From the NCBI GenBank assembly GCA_964642165.1, contig CAZXOC010000259.1, positions 1-10,679 on the forward strand: 10,679 nt of DNA, given 5' to 3'. The notes beneath the pieces were generated by a model, which searched no databases, was not told where the DNA came from, and worked only from the letters and a program-made list of their open reading frames with translations. This document shows positions 5,878-10,679 of this stretch, piece by piece. Each line of letters starts with the position of its first letter. Position 1 is the first letter of the stretch. Source of the stretch: CAYRVX01 sp964642165. Its GTDB lineage: Bacteria > Planctomycetota > Phycisphaerae > SM23-33. Both the position numbers and the translations under genes were made by a program.

Positions 5878-7797
5878 ATGGGATGTGGTGACGGCAGCAA
5901 CTGGTTGGGCGACGTGCTTGCGGCGATCCCGAAGGCGCGGGTGACCGTTTTCGGCGACTTCTGCCTCGACGCGTACTGGCTGATCGATCCGGACGAGTCC
6001 GAGCTGTCGGTCGAGACGCACCTGCCGGTGCGGCGCGTGCGCGAGCAGCACTACAGCCTCGGCGGGGCCGGCAACGTCGTGGCCAACCTGGTGGACCTCG
6101 GCGTCGGGTGCGTGCACGCGGTGGGGCTCGTGGGCGACGACCTGTTCGGCCGGCAGATGCGCGAGCTGCTCCAGCGGCTCGACGTGGAGACGCGCGGCCT
6201 GTTGACGGGCCGGGCCGGCTGGCAGACGCAGGTCTACGCCAAGCCGCACGTCGGGGACGTCGAGCGGAGCCGCATCGACTTCGGGCCGTTCAACCGCCTC
6301 GGCGGCCGGGACGCCGACGCGCTGGCCGAGCAGCTCGACGCCGCCGCGGCCGAATCCGACGTGGTCATCCTCAACCAGCAGGTGCCCGCGGGCGTCTCGA
6401 CGCCGGAGATGATCGAGCGGATCAACGCGGTCGTGTCGGCCCGGCCGGAGTGCATCTTCCTCGTCGATTCCCGCCACCGGGCGGAGCAGTACCGCGCGTG
6501 CCTGCTGAAGCTGAACGCCCACGAGGCGTCGCGTCTGGCGGGCGAGCCCCGGGCGCTTGACGAGCGCATCCCGGCGGCCGCGGCGCGCGAGTTCGCCCGG
6601 CGGCTGCGAGGCCGCACCGGCCGGACCGTCTTCGTCACCCGCGGGGCGTGGGGCATGGTCGTCGCCGACGGCGCCGAGGTCCACGACGTGCCGGGCATCC
6701 AGGTGATCGAGCGGACCGACCCGGTCGGGGCGGGGGACACGGCCACGAGCGCCTTGGCGGCCGTCCTCGCCACGGGCGGCGACGCGCTCACGGCGGCGCG
6801 GCTTGCCAACATCGCCGCGTCCATCACCGTCCGGAAGCTCCGGACGACAGGCACGGCTACGCCCGCGGAGATCCGCCAGGTCGGCCCGCAGCCGGACTAC
6901 ATCCACCTGCCGGAGCTGGCCGACGACCCGCGGCAGGCGCGGCGGCTGGGCGACTTGGAGATCGAAGTCGTCCGTGACCTGCCCGCCGGCCGGGCCGTCC
7001 GCCACGCCATCTTCGACCACGACGGCACGATCTCGACGCTCCGCCAGGGGTGGGAGGCCATCATGGAACCGATGATGGTCCGCGCGATCCTGGGGGCGCG
7101 CTACGACGACGCCGACGAGGCGCTCTACCACAAGGTGGTGGACACGGTCCGCGCCTTCGTGGACCGGACCACCGGTGCCCAGACGCTGGTGCAGATGCAG
7201 GGACTGGTGGAGCTGGTCGAGCGATTCGGCTGCGTGCCCGCCGAGGCGGTCCTCGACCTGCACGGCTACAAGCGCGTGTACAACGAGGAGCTGCTGGCGA
7301 TGGTGCGGCGGCGGCTGGCCAAGCTCCGCCGCGGGGAGCTTCAGGCCGCCGACTTCCAGATCAAGGGCGCCCGCGCGATGCTCCGGGCGCTCCACGCCCG
7401 CGGCGTGACGCTGTACCTGGCCAGCGGGACGGATCGGGCCGACGTCCTCGCCGAGGCCGAAACGCTCGGCTACGCCGACCTGTTCGAGGGGCGCATCTTC
7501 GGCGCCGTAGGCGACATCCGGGTGGAGGCCAAGCGCCTCGTCCTGGAACGGATCTTCGGCGAGCACGGCCTTGCCGGTGCGCAGGTGGCCACCTTCGGCG
7601 ACGGACCCGTCGAGGTCCGCGAGACGCGCAAGCGCGACGGCATCGCCGTGGGCGTGGCGAGCGACGAGGTGCGGCGGTTCGGCCTGAGCCCCGCCAAGCG
7701 CAGCCGCCTCATCCGCGCGGGAGCGGACCTGATCGTCCCCGACTTCAGCCAGCACGGGAGGCTGTTGGCGCTGCTGTTCGAGGAGGATGAGCGGTGA
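5878..7797 (+). CDS. Bifunctional PfkB (HldE/RfaE-like) sugar kinase - HAD phosphatase fusion
   Basis: A 639-residue protein. The N-terminal half (about 20-325) is a PfkB/ribokinase-fold kinase closest in style to the HldE kinase domain: VFGDFCLDAYW, the first signature GGAGNVVANL (from residue 62), VVILNQQVPAG, and the second signature DPVGAGD with catalytic base D287. The C-terminal half (about 376-639) is a HAD hydrolase with a helical cap: motif I FDHDGT (nucleophile D380, D382), motif II around YLASGT (S516), motif III lysine K552, motif IV FGDGPVE (D576, E580). HldE normally carries a nucleotidyltransferase here instead. The kinase would phosphorylate a sugar or sugar phosphate and the HAD domain would remove a phosphate; the exact substrate is unknown. 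All catalytic residues of both domains are present. ATG 5878 is preferred; GTG 5869 in frame is the alternative. The TGA overlaps a following GTG. Confidence 0.88.
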   Translation: MGCGDGSNWLGDVLAAIPKARVTVFGDFCLDAYWLIDPDESELSVETHLPVRRVREQHYSLGGAGNVVANLVDLGVGCVHAVGLVGDDLFGRQMRELLQRLDVETRGLLTGRAGWQTQVYAKPHVGDVERSRIDFGPFNRLGGRDADALAEQLDAAAAESDVVILNQQVPAGVSTPEMIERINAVVSARPECIFLVDSRHRAEQYRACLLKLNAHEASRLAGEPRALDERIPAAAAREFARRLRGRTGRTVFVTRGAWGMVVADGAEVHDVPGIQVIERTDPVGAGDTATSALAAVLATGGDALTAARLANIAASITVRKLRTTGTATPAEIRQVGPQPDYIHLPELADDPRQARRLGDLEIEVVRDLPAGRAVRHAIFDHDGTISTLRQGWEAIMEPMMVRAILGARYDDADEALYHKVVDTVRAFVDRTTGAQTLVQMQGLVELVERFGCVPAEAVLDLHGYKRVYNEELLAMVRRRLAKLRRGELQAADFQIKGARAMLRALHARGVTLYLASGTDRADVLAEAETLGYADLFEGRIFGAVGDIRVEAKRLVLERIFGEHGLAGAQVATFGDGPVEVRETRKRDGIAVGVASDEVRRFGLSPAKRSRLIRAGADLIVPDFSQHGRLLALLFEEDER

Positions 7798-7960
7798 CGC
7801 GCCATTCGAGCGAGCCGCTGGGCCTGGCCCTTCGCCGGCGCGTCGCGCTGGTGCGCGACCTGACCGACACGATGTGCAACCCGCCTCCCCGCCGCACGTG
7901 AGCCACTTCAACGGCGATGTCCCGGCCGGCGCCGCGGCCGGGCGCTTGTCCCGTGCTTGA
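7794..7960 (+). pseudogene. Frameshifted C-terminal remnant of an isochorismatase-like hydrolase
   Basis: A GTG at 7794 overlaps the kinase-phosphatase TGA by four bases and opens a 35-codon frame ending at 7901, LRRRVALVRDLTDTMCNPPP. A second frame continues the signal as PPHVSHFNGDVPAG and stops at TGA 7958-7960. Both are rich in G/C-ending codons, and together they resemble, from memory, the C-terminal VRDLTD-x-MY-x-P...PYVSH-x-x-G region of planctomycete isochorismatase-family (cysteine hydrolase) proteins. The switch of frame near 7880-7895 implies a 1-base deletion or equivalent. The catalytic part of the family is missing, and the usual continuation after the VSH motif is lost. It could also be a coupled small gene with chance similarity, or a sequencing error in a short tail. 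Confidence 0.5.
7921..7942. terminator. GC-rich stem-loop between converging genes
   Basis: CCCGGCC and GGCCGGG pair as a perfect 7-bp stem around an 8-base loop, 24 bases past the 3' end of the minus-strand gene and inside the hydrolase remnant. It has no T-run on either strand. It is placed where a bidirectional terminator would be expected between converging transcripts. Confidence 0.4.
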
Positions 7961-7966
7961 AGCGCG

Positions 7967-10189
7967 CTACTCCTCCTGCGCCTCAACCACAAAGCGGACC
8001 TCGGCGGCGGGCTTCAGGCTCACCTTCATTCCCCGGGCCAATTGCTCGCCCGTCCGGGTCTGCGCCTTGCCCGTCGCCGCGTCCCGGACGACGTACCGCC
8101 GGGCGGCCTCGGCGGTGAACCACTCGGGGAACTGGTTGATCCGCGGGTAGTCCAGGGGCAGCTTCATCTGGAGCTTGTGGCGCGCCCTGTCGAAGACCAG
8201 GCGCCCCGCCCACGCCTTGTCGGCGGTCAGGCTGACGTAGAGCGTTCCGCCCCGCCGGACGGTGCCGAAGCGGACGTCCGCGCGCCAGGGCTGGACGGTC
8301 AGCCCGGCCGTCTTCCACAAGGCGTACATGATGGCCGTGCGGGCGCTGTTGCCGTCGCCGTGCCAGCCCTCGATGACGCCGTCGGGGCGCTGGCGGCGCC
8401 ACATGTCGTGGATCTCGCTGTCGATCCACGTCGCCGCCGCCTCGACGCGCTCGCGGTTGTACAGGTTGATCGCCCCCTCGATCGAGTCGGCGTACTCGTC
8501 CGCCGAGCCCCAGTGGTGGTCCGTCAGCTTCGGCAGGTTCCCGAGCACGTGGCGCACGGCGTCGCGGTAGGCCCGCGTTCCGTCGATCAGGTAGACGGTG
8601 TAGACGCCATTGTAGTTGTAGCCCCACGTGTCGCAGATCCCCCGCCCGTGCGTGCCTGCTTTCGGGTTGATGCTGTTGTAGAGCATCCCGCGCTCGTCCC
8701 GGGCGACCTCCAGGATCCGATCGAACACCGCGTGGATCGGCTGGTGGTAGGCCTTCTTCTTCTCCGGCGCGGCAAAGTGAACGGCCGCGTACAGCTCCGA
8801 TAGCCCGGAGACGATCTCGCAGCCGTGGTCGCGCAGGCGGAGGCTGCGGAAGTCTCGCGTGGGGTGGTGCTCGCCCAGCAGGTAGTAGTCGCCGAGGCGG
8901 ACGGCCCAGTCGAGGTACTTGCGCTGCCCCGTCATCCAGTAGACGCGGGAGAGGGCCTGGAGCATCTCGCCGTTGACCTCGACGTTGGTCGAGGGAATCG
9001 CCCCGGCGGGCGTGTCGATCTTGGCGTGCTTCCAGATGTCGTCGAGGATGCCGACCATCCGCTGCGACCAGGGGCTCTCGCCCAGCCATTCGGTCAGGGG
9101 CAGCAGGCCGTCCTTGACGTACTCCGAGCCGCCGAAGATGAGGCGGTCGAGGTTCGGCTGCGCGTCGGCGAAGGCCTGCGTGCGGAAGGACCACGTGTCG
9201 GGCAGGCGGTCGACGCGGCTGGTGAGCTTCGTCTCGGTGCGGAGCATCTGGAGCATGCGCCCGTCGAACCGGGGGCGGTCGGTCAGGGCGCAGGTGAGCA
9301 CCATGAAGGGGTAGTTGTCGGCGGCGGCGTCCTTGGCGTTCCAGATGTCGCGATTGCGTGAGAGGTTCCGCGGGATCAGCCCGGTGTTGGGATCGGCGCA
9401 GGCCAGCCAGCCGTCGACGAACTTCCGGCAGCGGAAGAGCATCTCGTTGGCGAGGCGGGCGTTCTTCTCCGCCAGGCGGAAGGCGGCCTCGGCCTTCGCG
9501 TCGGCGCCGGCCGCGGGCGGGGCGGGCGGCTGGCGATCCCAGATCTTCCGCATCTCAGGGAAGGCCTCGCCGGCCGGCTGCGGGGCGGGTCCCACGGCGA
9601 CCGTCTTGAGCGTGATCCGGTGCGCGGGCGTGTCCTTCGGATCGGGCGCCGCCGGGGAAGCCCCCGCCGCGGCCACCAGGCGCACCGCGGCGAGGAAGCC
9701 CGCCTTCGGCGGCGCGGCGCGGAGGACGACGTCGTACGTCTTGCCGCCCAGGCCCTTCGGCATCGCCACGGGCAGCCAGCGGAAGCCGTCGTACCCGCCG
9801 TGGCGTATGGTGATCTGGTGGCCGTTGATCGTCGCAACGGCCCCGCGCGTGTCGCCCTTGGCGCCCCAGAGCAGCTCGAGCCGCCGGCCCGGCTGCGGCG
9901 CCGCGTCGATCGTCAGCCGCAGCTCGAACCGCCCGAGCCAGAGGTACCCCTTGCCCGCGTACTGCTCCCGCGCCTTGTCGAAGCGGATCCACGCCAGCGC
10001 CGCCGGCTGCGCCTGGGCCGACCCGCCCGGCGGGGCGGCCAGCGCCAGCGAAGCCGCCACCACCACGACCGTCCACGTTGGGCTGGCTCCTAGACGTGCG
10101 GCCAGCGCCAGTATGTTGTGCTCTTTCTCGACCGGTTGCACCTTCCCGATGGGAAGGGCGCTTTGCCCCCATTGCTCCGGACTCGTCAT
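7967..10189 (-). CDS. Large secreted protein with probable alpha/alpha-toroid (six-hairpin glycosidase-like) domain
   Basis: A 740-residue protein whose family I do not recognise. A hydrophobic export segment lies at about 41-62 (VVVVAASLALAAPPGGSAQAQ). A beta-rich module follows at about 65-175 (LWLGRFELRLTID, ATINGHQITIRHGGYDGFRW), then a Pro/Ala linker, then a long helical region (about 235-635) whose aromatic-rich helical repeats look like an alpha/alpha toroid: NVEVNGEMLQALSRVYWMTG, YLDWAVRLGDYYL, DTWGYNYNGVYTVYLIDG, SADEYADSIEGAINLYNRE, NSARTAIMYALWKTAG. The C-terminal 100 residues are beta-rich. Such folds belong to many glycosidases and polysaccharide lyases, so a surface polysaccharide role is plausible but unproven; no catalytic pair can be assigned. 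ATG 10189 is chosen for the GGGAAG upstream; a TTG at 10243 adds 18 residues. The 40 polar residues before the export segment are unusual, so the start could be later. Confidence 0.85.
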   Translation of the reverse strand: MTSPEQWGQSALPIGKVQPVEKEHNILALAARLGASPTWTVVVVAASLALAAPPGGSAQAQPAALAWIRFDKAREQYAGKGYLWLGRFELRLTIDAAPQPGRRLELLWGAKGDTRGAVATINGHQITIRHGGYDGFRWLPVAMPKGLGGKTYDVVLRAAPPKAGFLAAVRLVAAAGASPAAPDPKDTPAHRITLKTVAVGPAPQPAGEAFPEMRKIWDRQPPAPPAAGADAKAEAAFRLAEKNARLANEMLFRCRKFVDGWLACADPNTGLIPRNLSRNRDIWNAKDAAADNYPFMVLTCALTDRPRFDGRMLQMLRTETKLTSRVDRLPDTWSFRTQAFADAQPNLDRLIFGGSEYVKDGLLPLTEWLGESPWSQRMVGILDDIWKHAKIDTPAGAIPSTNVEVNGEMLQALSRVYWMTGQRKYLDWAVRLGDYYLLGEHHPTRDFRSLRLRDHGCEIVSGLSELYAAVHFAAPEKKKAYHQPIHAVFDRILEVARDERGMLYNSINPKAGTHGRGICDTWGYNYNGVYTVYLIDGTRAYRDAVRHVLGNLPKLTDHHWGSADEYADSIEGAINLYNRERVEAAATWIDSEIHDMWRRQRPDGVIEGWHGDGNSARTAIMYALWKTAGLTVQPWRADVRFGTVRRGGTLYVSLTADKAWAGRLVFDRARHKLQMKLPLDYPRINQFPEWFTAEAARRYVVRDAATGKAQTRTGEQLARGMKVSLKPAAEVRFVVEAQEE

Positions 10190-10252
10190 CCTGCTTCCCT
10201 TCCCAAACTGCTGCGCCGCACGGAACCCTCGCGACAAGGGCAAACCGCCTTT

Positions 10253-10258
10253 ATCCTA
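10253..10258 (-). promoter_or_regulatory. Candidate -10 box TAGGAT for the toroid gene
   Basis: On the minus strand TAGGAT lies 63 bases upstream of the ATG at 10189, in the sequence GTAGGATAAAGG. No good -35 hexamer is found at 16-18 bases. The position is sensible but the match is weak. Confidence 0.25.
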
Positions 10259-10372
10259 CCGGATTCCCGGGGTAGAGGCACAGGGCCTCCCCGCATGCCT
10301 GCACTTCGCCACCGGGGCGGGTGAGGGTCCCAGGCCTGCACGAAGGCACGGCGGGGAAGATGGGCGGGTCGG

Positions 10373-10428
10373 GGTCCGCCTCCAAACGAAGGGTCCGCCC
10401 AGATCCCTTCGATCCGTGGAGGACGACC
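10373..10428. other. Nested long stem-loop
   Basis: The outer arms GGTCCGCCTCCA (10373-10384) and TGGAGGACGACC (10417-10428) pair at 10 of 12 positions (4 bp, 2x2 mismatch, 6 bp). Inside them CGAAGGG (10387-10393) and CCCTTCG (10405-10411) pair perfectly around an 11-base loop. The element lies in non-coding sequence, and either strand could fold. It could be a structured RNA, an mRNA leader or a mobile repeat unit; no known RNA family is recognised. Confidence 0.45.
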
Positions 10429-10446
10429 GCCGCGGAGAGCGTGACT

Positions 10447-10491
10447 CCGGGCGCGTCGCGCCCGGGAGCCTCTGCCCCGCCCGCGAGCGGG
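10447..10491. other. Two further GC stem-loops
   Basis: CCGGGCGCG-T-CGCGCCCGG (10447-10465) is a perfect 9-bp inverted repeat with a one-base centre. CCCG-CGAG-CGGG (10480-10491) is a short 4-bp hairpin with a tetraloop. They come 18 and 51 bases after the nested stem-loop. No T-run follows on the plus strand. Confidence 0.4.
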
Positions 10492-10571
10492 ACGATCCTG
10501 CGGACGGCACGAGAGGAAGGACCAGCTTGGCGTTCGTCCGACGACCCCGTGCCGACGCGGCAAGCATATCC

Positions 10572-10577
10572 TATACT
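10572..10577 (+). promoter_or_regulatory. Candidate -10 box TATACT
   Basis: TATACT matches the -10 consensus at five of six bases in an otherwise GC-rich stretch, 89 bases upstream of the possible ATG at the right edge. No convincing -35 lies at 16-18 bases (GTGCCG at 17). Confidence 0.3.
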
Positions 10578-10666
10578 CCTCCTGGCGATTCCTGGCTCGT
10601 GCCGAATCGCTTGGCGGGGTGCGGCGAAGCGGGTCCGGCACAGGCCCGCGAGGAGACCGGAAGCAG

Positions 10667-10679
10667 ATGTTCGCACTAG
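10667..10679 (+). CDS. Possible start of the next gene (cut by window end)
   Basis: ATG at 10667 opens a frame reading M-F-A-L to the window edge. AGGAG (10651-10655) sits 11 bases upstream and TATACT further upstream. Four codons are too few to identify anything, and the spacing to AGGAG is on the long side. Confidence 0.2.

Larger units (their letters stand above)
10190..10679. other. Intergenic region with dense stem-loops, no convincing gene
   Basis: Open frames here give Arg/Ser/Pro-rich translations with no recognisable motif. In the best minus-strand frame about 77% of codons end in G/C, well below the neighbours. The region contains strong inverted repeats at 10373-10428, 10447-10465 and 10480-10491, a minus-strand TAGGAT box at 10253-10258 that could serve the toroid gene, a TATACT box on the plus strand, and a possible gene start at the right edge. 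Confidence 0.6.

Noticed and set aside
5638..7992. A 784-codon minus-strand frame opposite the kinase-phosphatase gene
   Set aside because: The plus strand carries complete PfkB and HAD motifs; the antisense translation is low complexity and motif-free.
10394..10428. tRNA-like T-arm (CCCTTCGATCC)
   Set aside because: No matching acceptor or anticodon arms can be laid out around it; the bases are explained by the nested stem-loop.
10256..10567. A 103-codon minus-strand frame whose ATG follows AGGAGG by 10 bases
   Set aside because: The ribosome-binding match is good, but the translation is Arg/Pro/Ser-rich without motifs, its codon-third GC is low for this genome, and it runs through the stem-loop cluster.
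9315..10679. A 454-codon plus-strand frame opposite the start of the toroid gene
   Set aside because: It is antisense to the real gene for most of its length and Arg/Ser/Ala-rich; its last part lies in sequence without a coding pattern.

Overview
The window is about 70% GC with compact, strongly G/C-third-codon genes. It carries two secreted PQQ-like beta-propeller proteins, one starting with the DWPQWRGP motif and one with the PQWGQR...NMVS motif. Both types are very common in Planctomycetota. Together with a large secreted helical-toroid protein and a run of 100 N, this suggests a draft (probably metagenome-derived) scaffold from a planctomycete, perhaps a Phycisphaerae-like lineage. The phylum call is inferred from protein style; no rRNA or other marker gene is present.

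Layout: (1) 1-1200, plus strand: the nearly complete end of a secreted beta-propeller protein. (2) 1201-1569: a convergent intergenic region with REP-like repeats and an assembly gap; the two contig ends stop inside what looks like one and the same palindrome. (3) 3730-1570, minus strand: a probable two-gene operon. It encodes an MpaA-like M14 zinc peptidase made as a lipoprotein, then an MgtC/SapB-DUF4010 membrane protein, with a 9-bp hairpin between them. (4) 3731-4157: a divergent promoter region; the plus-strand leader has three successive hairpins, the last of which covers the ribosome binding site. (5) 4158-5684, plus: a second beta-propeller protein. (6) 5685-5877: a short segment with a coding-like base pattern and a 40-codon open frame. 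(7) 5878-7797, plus: a PfkB/HldE-type sugar kinase fused to a HAD phosphatase. (8) 7794-7960: an apparent frameshifted tail of an isochorismatase-like hydrolase. (9) 10189-7967, minus: a large secreted protein with a probable alpha/alpha-toroid domain. (10) 10190-10679: no convincing gene, but dense stem-loops, a -10-like box and a possible start of the next gene.

The genes do not form one obvious pathway. The kinase-phosphatase fusion is the most distinctive gene: its two domains could carry out consecutive phosphorylation and dephosphorylation of a sugar phosphate, as HldE and GmhB do in heptose synthesis, though the HAD domain is not of the GmhB type. The exported proteins fit envelope or surface polymer metabolism (MpaA-like peptidase, beta-propellers, toroid protein). 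I found no defence system, CRISPR array, tRNA, rRNA or transposase gene. The repeat region and the two gene remnants are the only signs of rearrangement.
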